From Platynereis dumerilii (lineage: Eukaryota > Annelida > Polychaeta > Phyllodocida > Nereididae), in contig JAPTHN010000001.1 in assembly GCA_026936325.1 (NCBI GenBank), positions 3,670,560 to 3,734,559 of the forward strand: 64,000 nucleotides of DNA. Reading direction: 5' to 3'. A model generated the notes under the pieces. It ran no database searches. It was not told the DNA's origin and saw nothing but the letters and a program-made list of their open reading frames with translations. Numbering within the stretch: the stretch's first letter is position 1; each line of letters begins with the position of its first letter. Of this stretch, positions 36,721 to 50,470 are shown in pieces. A program made the position numbers and the translations under genes.

Positions 36721-39700
36721 ACTATATAAAAGGAGCTATGGCATCACACAACATCCCTGCTGCACCCCTTTTGCTACAATCACTACACACCAACAAAGTA
36801 AGAGTGTGTGCCAGATATTATGAATTACTTTTCTCACTGAATTTTAGATGTTTTTCCAACTAGACTGCTTTGTGTATGATTTCCAGCTCAAGGTCCAGTT
36901 AGCTCGTTTTAGGCTGCTCATGCTAAAGACTCATTTCTAGCTTTAAAATTGTTTTAGTTTTTAAGTGCACTGTGCAAATCTAAGCTTATCGGAACCACAT
37001 GTCTGACCACTTTCAGAACAATTGGGTTATCATGTTGTTTCACAAAGTGTAAATTAATTTAGGATAATAGACATTGCATATTTTGCCCCAAAACTTAAAG
37101 ATATCATATGATTTTTCAGACTATTGGCACTTTCAACCTCATTACTGAATATTGTGCATTTCACTTTGTCGCCAAATCATATTACCTATAGTTTGATTTT
37201 TACTGGGGGTTATAGACATAATATTACACCTTCCATATATTGCCACAGAATCACTCTCACAAAAAAAACCCAATCTTGCTACATACTCCACCACAATGTG
37301 CATCTGACCTGTTCCTAATAGACTGAGGGCACTCGTTATGATTGGATTGTGTTGTTCCGGGTTCACACCTGCTTCAGGCCACAACCAATCTTGGATGAGT
37401 TGCATTGTAAGACGGGGGATTAGAGATTGAGATTTGAATACACGGATGAATACAATTTAATGGACAGGCGATGCCAAAAAGTAACTGATGTACATAATGT
37501 ACATAATTATCATTTCTGATAGACATTCAGTTCCCTTCAAGCATCAACCTGTAACTTAATGTGGAAAACAGGAAGGCAAGTGTGAAATTAGCTGCAATAA
37601 ATGCAGGACAAATGACACCCGTATCCAACTACAGTATATCCAATCCATCAAAGTTCAGGATCCAGGGATGGAAGGAATATGTTCTGGTGACCATCCAGCC
37701 CTGTTCATGGATAAACAGGAAAAATTCATTTTTTATACATACATCAATTGCATCAGAAATATCTTGAGAGGACTACCTCATTTTGATACCCCATGGAGTG
37801 TGGACAATAAATTATAAGGTTATAGGTTTCAGATTATTCCATGACCATGGCAGCACAGAATATATTTTCCAACTGACCTGAGAATTATAGAGGCAGTTTA
37901 CTAGATATCAAACACATTTCAAGGCAGTAATTTGCATGGTTTTGGTCCAAAGTGATTACATACACATTTGTTTGCATTATTTGATTTTTGATGATCTGAA
38001 TTTTCCTATACACAAACCAATGTTTTGAACTACAACAACCACCTGAGAGTGGCGTCTAACCTACCTACCAATCCTGCTGTGTCTGCAGAGTGTGACACAA
38101 ATTATGTAACTGATTTGTTTTTTCGTGAGTTTGCCTGAGTGTCGCAGAAAGTGCATGACAAGGCTCATCATGCATGTTCTTTGACACTAATGTCATCGCA
38201 CGCTACAAAGAAATTACTTCAGGAAATTCAGGAGTACTTAGCAAAACTCAAGAGTCTCTGGCGCTTTAAACTGCTATCACTTTGCAGCATTTTTGTTGAG
38301 AAAATATAACTTTTTACACAAAAAAGCAATGATAGAGAATTAAGCTGCCTGGTGTGTTCTGCACATGTTTTCACTGGTAATGGATCTAACCTCCGAGATT
38401 AGGCTCTGCTTGCATGCAGTTTTGTCAAGTTTTAAATATAACTGAATGGTAGTTAAAAGATTTTGTCAATTTGCATGGCCAAGCTACATGGGATGAATAA
38501 ACTTTTCTTCATTTACAAGATACGCATTCAATCAAATTTCGACGCATCCAATTTTTAAGTAATTGCTTTGTCCCTTGGACAAATATCCATTGAAGATTGA
38601 GATACTGGATTTAACTTAATGGAAGATTGATGAATCTTAATGTTAAATATCTTAATATTAAACTGTGTCATTACCAGCTTCTGATATTTGCTCAGAGAGG
38701 GGAATGGCAGACTCTTGTCACTATAATGTGATATTCTGTGAAAGTGCAATCTTTCTCATGTGAAGCCAGGTGTTTTACAGGCTATGTGGCAGTAAATCAC
38801 TATTACAGAATGCCTCCTCCTTATTACTGTTGAAGCATTATTGGTCAATCTGAGGTTATCAGGAAAAAGCAGTATAACAACCCATTGACAGGCAGGTTAT
38901 GAGGCTGTGGAGTTTAGACCACTACTAGTTAAGTCACGTAGCACATGCCTTGAGTTTGAGGATTGGAGAAGTCCTGCCTTTTCAGTAGGGCAAAGATCTG
39001 GGGGAGGGGTTTTGTCACTAAAAATTATATTTCATTGTGTAGCATTTATTACTGCTCTTACTAGATTGACGGTGCATTGGAAATAATTTTCTTCTTGCAC
39101 ATTGTAGACAACTACAAATGTATCTGTTAACCTTCCTTGGTCTATCATTACTCTGATGGATTTCCGTTCAATGATATGCAAAAGTTGCATTTTTTTGTGA
39201 TGTGGGCAATCGAAATTAATTTATCAGAAGGAAGCAGAGCACCACCATTCCATCGCTTATTCCTGTCTTGTAAAATCTTCTGTCTAGGTTTCAGACCAGT
39301 AATATCTATTTGTGATTAGAAGTTATAAAAGGTTTCTTTCATGAATGCTTGGCAAATTTTAATGTTCTTATGCATGTTGTAAAAACCATTATTGTGTTTT
39401 TCCTTGGGATGAATGAAATGAGGCATCTTAGCAGCTTGTCCATGCAATGTTAACACTCATGGTCACAAAATAACATGCACAAAAATGCAGTGACCAGTTC
39501 ATGCCCATTTATTGAGTCCAAATTGAGAGATTTAACTGCCACAGACATGGTGAACAACAATAAATAAAGTGTGTTCACTCCATTCACAGAGGAACATTAA
39601 ATTAATCCTCACCTTATTGACAGATTGTTGTCTATCCTTGCTGATAAATCAAATGTCCAATGTATGTAGCATTCCAGGACTAACACTTTTGGTCCTGAGA

Positions 39701-39951
39701 AGTGTTTAGGCCCATAACAAACGTTTGCTGGCTACCTGAAAATAAAAACAAAAAGCATTACTTGGCTTTGTGACATAAACAATGAAATATAAACACTACT
39801 TAATAAGTTAACATATGACAGAATAATATGCTACCTTGGCAGACTGTGATTTAAAATGAGCACTGAAGTTTGACTTCAAATGATTGCTGATAATAAGGAA
39901 TAAGTCACAATTATAGAATAGGTCTATCTCATAGGGATTAAAATGGATGGA

Positions 39952-40143
39952 TGATTGGGGCTTTATGTCCTGTATTTATGCACTTGGTAGGCTAATTAGG
40001 ACTGGAGGAGGACACGGCAATGAGGCAAAGGATGATTGAAACAGCCATCCAGCATAGGCCCAGGTGACCCGGCAAGAGCTGGATTTGAGCCCTGGACCCA
40101 GCGATTGGCAGTCCAGCATTCTACCACGAGACCCACCCTCCCC
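39952..40143 (-). mobile_element. tRNA-headed SINE, best-preserved copy
   Basis: On the minus strand: GGGTGGGTCTCGTGGTAGAA (box A region), GGTCCAGGGCTCAAATCC (box B), GGGTCACCTGGGCCTATG, and tail CATAAAGCCCCAATCATCC. Flanks GGATTAAAA and GGATTGAAA suggest the target duplication. Confidence 0.75.
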
Positions 40144-41449
40144 CCGAAGGATTGAAAGCATTATTGACTGAATTAAAATTATCAGGGAAAAAAGCATTGT
40201 AATAAGCTGCTGACAGCCAGGTTATGAGGCAGTTGTGACACCATTAATCTTGTCACGTTGCGATAGACCTTGAGTTTCAAATTGAAAAACTTACTCTTTC
40301 CGTGGGTAAGGGCTGTTGTGGTGAAAAAGAGGTAACCATTACAGATATCAATTTCATTACACACCATTGCCCAACCACACTGATAAGCCATTAATTTAGT
40401 CAAAAACCTAATAAGCTACTACAAATTATATTTTGCATATGCCCAAGCCTAAGAGAATTGTCTTAATTGTAACAGATGTACTAGGAACACAATAAATGAT
40501 ACTAGACTATTAGTCTTGGGCCTGTGTACTATGAAATGAGAAATTCATCCAATATGTCACTCCTCCTGATAATAGCATAGTTGATGAATGGATGTTTTTA
40601 TTCGAAGCTGAAACAGGTGGGTTGTTTTTGACTTTCTAGTACCTAGATTTTAGTAAAGATTGCACTACACACGATTGCCTTGCAACCCCGCCCCCCTAAC
40701 AAGCCCTCCCTCTCATCAAACACATTAACAATAATATAGAAGACAATAAGGCTGTTAATGAATTGACATGAACATTGTTTCAGATGTGAAATAAGACCCA
40801 AAAATCTCAACTAACTCTACCAAAAATCTTGCTGTGTAAGTTCCAATTAAGATATTCCTTACTTGATTGTTGTTGACATATAGGAGACATTTTATTACTG
40901 AGACCCTGTTTGGTGTCCATTTGGAGCACATCATAAAACACCATGCTGAATAACCCCTGTGCCATACATCAAGCTTGTCAAGACATTTTAGATGCCTGTG
41001 CGTGCCATGTTGGCACTCCCATCCACTAAAAGACACCTTAAAACTGCACTGACCAACACATGTCTGTTTAATGAGGTCAAGTGAGAATGCATGACTCCCA
41101 TGCAAAAAGGCAGGATGAGCAACAATGCCATAAAATTAGCGCCCTTGATTCATAGTAGGGGAATTCAGGTTGTCCACATTGACTCCATACACCGTATGGG
41201 GTGATAATAAATCATGCCTCTATGGACAATTTGTCATCTATGCTTGTGAGGAATCACCCCATTTGCAGCATTTAGGCCCCTGTAAAAGCACTTTATGTTC
41301 TGTAAAGTGTTTACGTCCCCCCAGGATCTACATGAAGCAGCTGGTTACTAGAATAATCAAAGTCTCTTGGAAAAGTGAATACATGAAATATACATCTACA
41401 CGTTTGTCGATTGTATGATTTCCTTTTGACTAAACTCATAAGAGCAAAC

Positions 41450-43112
41450 AAATGCATGCAGTGGGATAAAACAGTGTGTATCAGGAAGTGGATCATGACA
41501 GGTGAGAAAATGGTTACTTGCAGTATATCCATATATATATTCTCCATTCGGATTGTGTCAGCCAATCACAAGCGAGTATTCTTGGATAATATCCTTGCTG
41601 TATTAGGCAGAGAAAAAGTTATATTGGACAGTGAAAAGTTATATTGGGCAGTTAGGAGTTTTATTGCCATATTATAGGGCAGCCAGGGAGGACATGAGAA
41701 GGATCCTACTGCTGTGCCCTGCTGCAGCATCAGCAAGAAAAAATGTTGTGTTTTTCAATTTTAGTAAAAAATAAATTGCGCGTCAATGAGAAGACACAGA
41801 AAAACACAAATGATACCAAAAGTTGCGTATTGATCAGGACAACAATGTTAAGTAAATGTAACATTGCTTACATAGGTTATAGGACCATGGTATGACATTG
41901 AGTGACAAAAAATGCAATTTTTCACCAATTTTTCTCGTAAATGCCTATGTTTAAAGAAAAACATTGTGCTATAAAATTAAAATCAAAAATATCAAATATA
42001 AAAAAGCTCCTTGGTTATAGAAAGCCAATTTGGAATATGCAAATTAAAAATTTTTGGGGTTACCCATTGCTGAAATATGACGAGGTACATTTTGGAGAGA
42101 ATTCTGCTGTTTAACCAAAAGAAACACAAACCGGCTTTCCAGCACAGTCAAAGTGATTAAACCTTTCGCTTTAAAAGTTGGTTCATTTATGGGGAATATA
42201 TCAAATATCAGATGGTAAGTCGTCCAATATAGAGTATAATTGGACGAAGAAAAACTATATCGGACTCGGTGCAAGCGCCTCGTCCAATATAGCTTTTCTT
42301 CGTCCAATGATAGATATTGGGCTCCTCACCATCAAATATTTATATAATACTTACTGTATATGACATTATGATAGACAAAATGTTTCTCTGGAGCCCTTAA
42401 GCAATATGCTTAAATAAACTGACGTACATATATACATACATACAATTATTGTTATTTTTAATTATCCCAAGGACAACGGCAGCGACAGTAGTGAATAAGA
42501 AATCTTAGTAACCAATATATTATTAAACTTATTCCTATGTCTTTATAATTATTTTCATGGCTCATTTGAAAAAAAAAGGTAGAATTGTGTTTGTATAACT
42601 GATGTTAAATGGATGAATATATACCATCTGTAAGATGTCTTTCTCATAAGTTTGCAATACAGAAAAGAATTGGTTTCCAAAATGTATTCATCAAAATAAA
42701 TTACCATTTATATAATCAAGTAACATCAAGGCCAGGCTTATTGAGTACATTTATATAATGTACTCGATTAGGTGAAAGTCTGTAGTAGATTCCAACAACC
42801 TTGATACATCTCTATATTCCTTAAAACTCATGCCAACAAAGAAAAAGTTTGCCAGAGTATGCAGACATCAAACTGCAGAATACCATAAGTCTGGCCAAGC
42901 CAAAGAAAAGTATGTGTTTCCTATTTGATTTAACCTTGGTCCAAAATAAGGACAGTCTTGCAAAAATGCCTTTTCAGTGAATATCTTTGATGTGTTTAGA
43001 TTCAGTATGTATCTGTCTTAATACACGAACAAATTACACAAGTTTATGATCGGAGAAATATTCAGGTTTTCTGTCAACCTACCGATCTGTCTTTCAGAAA
43101 GAACTACATGTA
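41450..43112. other. Inserted AT-rich block in U2
   Basis: Not present in the other units. 41540-41680 and 42200-42330 share TATATTGGAC/GTCCAATATAG words in both orientations, suggesting remnants of one foldback element (the arms near 42214 and 42282 pair). 42360-43110 shows nothing recognised. Confidence 0.4.
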
Positions 43113-44111
43113 TGAGGGGTGTTCAGAAAATTCTAGGCTCTTTTTCATATGAATACTCATTTTCAATCTAGAACTATGAATTTTTCATAGGATAAAATTC
43201 AGCATATTTGGAGTGGATTTCCAAAATTTTGGACAATTTGGACATTTTAAAGTCATTCTTTGGTTGCCATGGAAACTGAAAGTTCAGCTTCTTGGGGCAG
43301 GTAACTCTGAAACCAAGAATGTCAAGAAATAGTGGCTGTGAGAGACTTCTCTCTGTCACTTGTATTATTGAGACTGACAATATTTGACACAAGAAGTATG
43401 GTATTAGCTTCTAAATATGCTTTCAAGCTCACCAAATGTGTGTATTCTTACACTGAACCCATGTAGAAAAGCACTCCTGTATGCCAGACTTGGCGAGGGA
43501 AATTCAGGAGGCAAAGGTGTGTTTCCCTGACTACATAAGGACTTGTGAAAGCATGGATTCACTAGTATGAACAAGAGACCAAAATAGACAGCATTATCCA
43601 TCCTAGCTATTCCTGTGACATGCTGCTTTACATAAGTCCTGGTTTCCCCTTACTTTTTGTCCATGGGGCTATAGTTTCAGGCACTGGAGGAAAAAGGCTT
43701 TGGATGAGCGAAATCCTTCCACAGAACTTTGTTCGGAGGACTTCAAGGAACATTTACTTCAATGGGTCAGGTGTATAAATCAATGCTTTTGGTGTGCTTG
43801 GGAGTATTTTTAAAGGCTATTATTATATTTCTTGTGTCAAATATTGTCAATTTCACTCATGAAAGTCATAGAGAGAGGTCTCTCACAGCCAAAATTCATT
43901 GGCTTTAGTGGTTTAAGTATTATCTGCCCCAAGAAGCTGAACTTTCAGTTTCCATGGCAACCACAGAATGACTTAAAAATGTCCAAATTGTCCCAAATTT
44001 TGGGAATCCATTCCAATTATACTGAATTGTATCCTGTGAAAAATTCATAGTTCTAGATTGAAAATAAGTGTCCATATAAAAAAAAGCCTCGAACTTTCTG
44101 AACGCCCCTCG
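43113..44111. mobile_element. mariner-like non-autonomous element with ~287-bp inverted repeats
   Basis: Ends GAGGGGTGTTCAGAAA / TTTCTGAACGCCCCTC with flanking TA. Arms 43113-43400 and 43826-44111 pair along their length (e.g. GGTTGCCATGGAAACTGAAA and complement near 43948). The 425-bp centre ends with a fragment reading LLQWVRCINQCFW, loosely like the end of a mariner transposase. 999 bp in all. Confidence 0.75.
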
Positions 44112-44214
44112 TATTATGCAAAAGTTATATAATAAGTCTGGCCTGTTCAGGAAACATGAAAAAATAGTAAGCCTCTTATGATTAAAGGGTCACTAAGACA
44201 TGTGGGTAACCATT

Positions 44215-44445
44215 AGTACCAGATTGTATGAACACTTACATGAAACACGGGTTATCCTAAAGAGGATAACTCCTATAACTTATCTTCTGATCTTGTTACT
44301 GGTAAAAAAAAAATTCTCATTTTGTAATGAAATTCAGTTAATTCAAATTAGTTATCCAACTCATGTTCAACATTGACACAATTGAAGTAAAATGACTTAA
44401 CCACTTTAGGATAACCCGTGTTAAGCATTGATGCAATCTGGTACT
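44215..44445. mobile_element. 231-bp MITE
   Basis: AGTACCAGATTG at the left and CAATCTGGTACT at the right, with inner arms ACACGGGTTATCCTAAAG and CTTTAGGATAACCCGTGTT. The target duplication is unclear. Confidence 0.65.
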
Positions 44446-47400
44446 GGTAATGATTTTATCTCGTCCCTAAAACCACCAATCAAAGGTACTATTCATCAGA
44501 GTCAGATATTCACACAGAACTTAAGGAATGAGGGTACTACTGTTAGCACTGTTGTACTGATGCAGCCTGGTGTGAGCTTGGGCAATCCATTCTCATTTGT
44601 TTCATCAATGCAGCCTGGCCTTGATGTTACTCAGTTAGTTACCCCATTGTTTCACCAATGTTGTTTTTGCAGGCAAACAAAAACGTGTGCAGTAAGATCA
44701 ATACACCAGCTGATTCTCACTGACTTTATATCTGCTTGGAGAAAATGATTTCCCTGAGAGATTCAGATATCCATGTCATTTAATGTCACCAGTTTGTTTT
44801 ATTGGATTGATGCAATATATATTGCACTATTATTTGTTTATTATTTGATACTATTGACACATAAGGATACTTGTTGCTCCATGAGAACCACTTTGCCAAT
44901 CATCATTCAATGTAAGATATTAACAATGTTATTAAGCACATGCACAACTTGCCAGATATACAAGGGCAACATCGATAATGGCTGGCTGAAATTATCACTG
45001 GAGATTCATTGGATAACAGATACCTCATTAATATTTGGGTGTACATTTTCAGGATTTGCATCTCGTGTGGAGAAAAGTGATGTCTTGTATAGCTGGTTTA
45101 AAAGACACATTGTGGTGAGGTTGCAAGGTTGACAGACCAAGGCCAAAATGGTGAAATTCAGTGCAAACAAGAGTAAAGTTCTATTATAAAAGGCGCTGAA
45201 ATCAGGGGAGAATATTACTGTATTAAGCAACATTATTATTCTTTGCAGTCTCTGATACCTACTTCAACATCAACATATACACCACTTGCTTTTTGTCAAT
45301 AAAGTTATAAATATATTTTCAGAAACATGTTACAAATATAATTACTTTAATGACCAGTGTTTTTTCAATCATACATACACAGCATTTTTAGGATAAAATG
45401 TGCACATCACAATCTGCCATTGAGTGCAGGTTCTACAGGATTATGATACACTCTACTGACGTGATCTAATAATAAGTATCGGACACTGTAGATACAGCTG
45501 AGGCATAATCAAACAAACTCACCTGTGCTCAAAGTATTTCAAAACTCCACATGCATAAATGACTGCAACCAATACCAACCACCCTAAACCGAAGTAGCGG
45601 CAGAGAAAATCCCATGAACAAGCTGACAGTTGATGCAATTGACTGAATGGCAGCAAATGCCATGCGGAGTGGATTGTATAGTATATATACCTGTGCATAA
45701 AAGGAGCTATGGCATCACACAACAGCCCTGCTGCACTCCTTTTGCTACAATCACCGCAAACTAACAAAGTAGGAGTGTGTGCCAGATACCATGAATCACT
45801 TTTCTCATAGATGTTGAGATGTCTGTCCAACTAGAATGGCTTTGTGTATGATTCCAGCTCAAGGTCTGGTTGGCCCATTTTAGACTGCTTTCATGCAAAA
45901 GACCCATTTCTAGCTTTAAAATGTTTGAAGTTTTTAAGTGCATTGTGCAAATCTAAGCCTATCGGAACCATATCTAACCATTTTCAGAACAATGGAGTTA
46001 TCAGCAGGTTGTTTTTGCAAAAGTGTTTAATTTTCACTTCCTGCAACCACTCAGGTAAACTAATTTAGGATAATGGACATAGCTTAGTTTGTCACAAAAC
46101 TTAGAGATACTATAATGATTTTTCAGACTATTGGCACTTCTGACCTCATTGCTGGACATTGTGTATGTTACTTTTTGGCGCCAAAGCAAATTACTATAGT
46201 TTGTTTTTCACTACCGGTTATTGACGTAAGATTTCACCTTCCATATATTGCCAAAGAATGACTCCTACAAAACCAATCTCGCTACATACTCTACCACAAT
46301 GTGTATCTGACCCGTTCCTAATAGTCTGAGGGCACTCATTATGGTTGGATTGTGTTGTTCGGGGATTCGCACCTGCTTCAGGCCACAACCAATCTAGGAT
46401 GAGTTGTATTGTCAGATTGGCATTGGAGATTATACTTTGAATGCTATGATGGATATAATATAATGGTGGAAAAAAGTATCTGATGTACTTAAAATACTTA
46501 ATTATCATTTCTGACAGACATTCAGTTTCCCACATGCATCAACTTGTACTTTAATTAGGAAAAGAGGAAGGCAAGTGAGAAATTAGCTGCACTAAATCAG
46601 TGCAAAGGGAACTAGTATCCTATATATCTAGGATCAACATAGTTAATTTATGGCAGGCATTTGTTTCCATGATACCAAAGTTTAGAAACCAGGGATGGAA
46701 GGGATTGGTGCTGGGGCCACTGCAGCCATGCACATGGACAGGTAGAGATTGTTATGCCAATAATATTTAAATTGGTGTAAAGTTTGGTCTCTGTTGACCT
46801 GAGGTTTGAGGAAGGTGATTATATACAAAAAGTCAATACCAAACAGAACTTAACAAGAAAATTGTAAGGTAGTTTTTCAGATTCTTCAATGACCATGTCA
46901 ATAGAGAACATTTTTTTCTGTAAAGGCAGTATTTAGATATCGAAGATATTTCAAGGCAGTACTTTGCGTGGTTTTGGTCCACAGTGATTACGTATACATT
47001 TCTTTGTGGTTTTATAAATATGGCAATTTAATATTCAATAATTGTGACGTTTTCTCAAACATGTGCTTTTTATAAACTGCTGAACAGGAGCCATCCAACA
47101 GTTGCTCCAACCTACCTACCCATGTTTGCTGTGTCTGTAGAGTTTGCTACAAATTACATCACTGGTTTTTTAAATTTAGTTTTACGTGAGTTTGCCAGAA
47201 AGTGCATGATGAGGCTCATCATGCATATTCTGTGACACTCATGTCATCGCACGCCATGAACAAATTACTTCAGGAAATTCTGGAGTGCTTAGCAAAACTC
47301 AAGCACTTTAAACGGCTATCACTTTGCAACATTTTTGTTGAGAAAATGGAGCTTTAAAAAAAAAGGTAATGGTAGAAAATTGAGCTGCCTGGTGTGCTCT

Positions 47401-48600
47401 GCTCTTGTTTTCACTGTTCTGGTTCTAACCTCCTACAGCAATGCATGCTGTGCTTGCATGCAGTTGTTATTAAGTTTTAAATAAATTTGAGTGGTAATTA
47501 AACTTTACCAAATTAATGGGCAATGCAAGACAGAGTGAATCAACTGTTCACTATTTACAAGACACTTAACATTCAGTCATATTTTTGTAACTGCTTTGCA
47601 CCATGTGATCAGGACCTGCAGGGTATTCACATGAACATTAACAATTAGGGGCAGAAGACTGTCTCTGAGGTGTCTCCCTTTGCATATATAGGAATAATTA
47701 TTTATGATGTCACATGAATAAATGTCAGGGTCTGAGTCTGACAAATAGCCCTCTGTGTGAATATTCAAAGCTGGTAACGACACTGTTTAATACAGATTCT
47801 TAAATCTTCAATAATTAAAAGTCCAATATCTTTTATGAGTAACAGCAGATTCTTGACAGTATGTTGCAAATGCAAAGATTATATTACAATGGAAGTTATT
47901 GTATTATGAGATTTTTGATATGTGATATTCTGTTAGTGAAAGTGTGATCTATCTGACATGGAGTCAAATGTTTTAAAGGCTATTAGGCTGTAAATCATTA
48001 TTACAGAATGCCTCCTCCTGATTGTTGAAGCATTATTGGTCAAACTGAGGTTATCAGGAAAAGGCAGTATAACAACCCATTGACAGGCAGGTTGTGAGGC
48101 TGCAGACTGCTATTAGTCCAGTCACGTAGCATGAGCCTTGAGTTTCAGGACTGGTGAGAAATCCTGCCTTTTCTGTGGGGCTCTGTACCTACAAAGTCTG
48201 GGCATGTGGTGGTTGCCCCTTAAGAAATATATTTCATTTTTCAGGTTTCTTTACTGCTTTTTGTACAGTACACATTTCTAAATGTGGCTCAACTTAGCTG
48301 TCTATAGCTATTCATTACTAGTCTTATCCATATCTATCCATAGCTATCCATTTGTATTCTTTTGTATACACTGGAAGCTCTTTGCCCCTTGTTTAAACAG
48401 TAGTAATTGTGGATAGCTTTGGATAGCTATGGATAAGTGTAGCTAGGTTATGCTTAAAATGGCTATGGACAGATAGCTAAGGCTAGATTTTAAATGACGA
48501 GCCACTTTTAGAAATTTGTACTGTATAATGACAGTGCATTAGAAATAATCTGGCATTTGGTGGTTTTTTAATCACAGTCTTTTTAATCTGTAGCGTTAAA
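44446..48600 (-). pseudogene. Array 1 unit U3: decayed membrane-gene copy
   Basis: Blocks: 44540-45130, 45515-45930, 46140-46400, 47220-47345, 47760-48260. Minus 48200-48045 reads QSPTEKAGFLTSPETQGS then CYVTGLIAVCSLTTCLSMGC up to a stop. 45680-45525 reads DFLCRYFGLGWLVLVAVIY and GVLKYFEHR before CACAG|GTGAGT, with one frame slip against U2 upstream. 47250-47220 reads ACDDMSVTEYA. A pogo-like MITE (48266-48523) marks its edge with array 2. Confidence 0.45.
48266..48523. mobile_element. 258-bp pogo/Tigger-like MITE
   Basis: Arms CAGTACACATTTCTAAATG and CAGTACAAATTTCTAAAAG (complement) match at all but two positions over 25 bp; TA on both sides (48264-65, 48524-25). The interior is made of TATCCATAGCTATCC-type words in both orientations. 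U1 (about 32913) and U2 (about 39063) show the uninserted sequence. Confidence 0.75.
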
Positions 48601-50470
48601 ATATGCTGCTGTTTCTCTGATCATATTTGTGTCAGATGTATGGGCTATATCATCTATCACAAACCTGCTGTCTGAGTGTTATGAAATCCAATACAAGAGT
48701 CTGATATATGTGATCTTGTGATGTATTTCTTTTCTATTAAATTTGCATTAGTTTCTGATTGACAGATTTTCTGGGCAAAATATGAGAATTGAGCTGTAAA
48801 TACCCAGGAAATTTTTCTTGCTAGTAATTTGTTAAGGAAGGGGTGTAATAAAATGTTTCTTTAAGGACAACCTTCCATGCACTGTAACTTAGTGTAAGAC
48901 TCAAGCACAGCCCCAGAGAAAAGGTTCGATTTTTCGGCATAAGAAACTCAAGGCCCCCTGGTACGTGACAGGACTGATGCCTGCAGTGCTGCCTCATAAC
49001 CTGTCTGTCACTAGGTTATTATACTGCTCTCCCTGATAACCTTAATTTGGCCTGTAATACTTCCATGGTTCTGTTAGGCATTGTGTAATGGTGATTTACT
49101 GCCAATATTCTGTTTAGGCCTGAATCTATTGAAATCATGCCCCCTGTGAAACTTATTATGTGCTTTGCTCAATAAGGAAATACACCACATTTGATATATG
49201 AGTAAGGGATGATATACATGTAATGTGAGAACAACTTTTTATGAAACTCATTAAGTTAAAAAAACCTCTTTAACTGCCATTTAGATTTGTTTTAACAAAA
49301 AACGCCTTTGCTAATAAGCTTACATTTTGTGTCATTAACTTTTTGATTTAGCAGTTGTTGCGAAAAAAATATTGAAAATTGATAGCCACTCAGAAGTTTT
49401 GTTGAGAATTTTGGTTTCCTGATGTGATTAGCCCATGGCGTGTACACTGAAGTGAAGTGCAATGACATGAGTGTCGCACAATGTGCATGATGTAAAAAAC
49501 ACACTGGCTACAGACTCTATGCTATTGTGGCATGTTTCTCTCCAGACAAATGTAAAGAGACAAATGCATTCTTATATAGATACACAACAATGTATACTGA
49601 AGTATCTTCCTGCAATTACTTTAGAACCGCTAATTGCCAAATGTTATTGAACATGCCTTCTTGTAAATTAAAAGCGAATGTGATGAATTCTTAGTTAACT
49701 AACTTGGTTAAAAACCAAACAACTTGTCAGTCACTGATGGTAGTAATGTGAGGACTTACTTCTCAGGTGTTAGTTAGTCTTGTTGTCAAAAATTGATTAA
49801 ACAGGGTGTTCACTGTTCAGTGTACAACTGATTTTTCTCACACATTCTTACAAATGTTTGAGGGCTAATCTGATGAGGAATGTTACTTGTAAACAATTGT
49901 TTATGATATATCTTTATGTTATTAATTGTCAAACTGTCAGGACTGTATATTCTTATCTAAAAAGGGACACTGGAGGTAATTTTTGTCTTGCTTCGGCAAT
50001 TCTGGTCAATAGCAAAAATTCTCAAAACAAAATATTGTCCATATGAATTTATGAAATGTATTATTGAAGGTTCATGTGCAGCTAGTCTAAAAGATGTATC
50101 CAGATGCATTGACCCAGAACGCTGTATTGGATGACTTCTTTGATCAAGGAAAACTTACTTGGTCGGTTGTAATTAAGATATATATTAGTTAATTGGTGTT
50201 GACATATAGGGGAGACTTTATTACCGAGATCCAGTTTGATGTCCTCTGTCCATTTGGTGCACCCTATAAAACACCTCATTGAATAACCAGTGTGCCATAC
50301 ATCATGCTGGTCAAGACATTATAGATGCCTGTTTTTGCCATGTTCACACTCCCCATCCACTAAAAGGATCCTCAAAACTGTACTGACCAACACATGTCCA
50401 TTTAATGAGGTCAAGTAAGAATGAATGGCTCCCATGCAAACATGAAAGCTCTGGAATTTTGAGTCTGGGC
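48600..50470 (+). pseudogene. Array 2 unit R1, inverted relative to array 1
   Basis: Starts with TATGGGCTATATCATC and has the CYVTG-type block at 48900-49050 on the plus strand (WYVTGLMPAVLPHNLSVTR; shifted by one base within the helix against array 1). Then follow a ttgatttAG acceptor-like site at about 49348, a GTGCAATGACATGAGTGTC block near 49458 equivalent to CDDMSV, and a block at 50185-50345 shared with array 1. No intact frame. Confidence 0.4.

Larger units (their letters stand above)
35560..44420 (-). pseudogene. Array 1 unit U2: decayed membrane-gene copy
   Basis: Repeats the U1 order: 35575-36060, 36046-36310, 36555-36960, 37090-37400, 38160-38330, 38800-39000, 39420-39560, 40180-40290, 40800-41360. 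The minus-strand block 36720-36564 is open in one frame: VAFAAIQSITSTASLF, GFLCNYFGLGWLALVVVIY and GILKYFEH before CACAG|GTGAGT. CDDISVKEHA is readable near 38190. The 38950 block (CYVT...) is damaged by a stop and an insertion. A SINE (39952) and about 3 kb of insertions at 41450-44420 interrupt it. Confidence 0.45.

Noticed and set aside
27397-36733. TATATAAAAGG boxes at 27397 and 36723 as plus-strand promoters
   Set aside because: They lie just upstream, on the other strand, of the hydrophobic exon remnant; the box is degenerate in U3 (GCATAAAAGG) and lost in U0, so it is probably incidental.
34800-41418. Matching short frames at 34800-34982 and 41170-41418 (MSTLTPYTVWG)
   Set aside because: They match because the DNA units are duplicated; there is no frame preservation against the other units and no hydrophobic or domain pattern.
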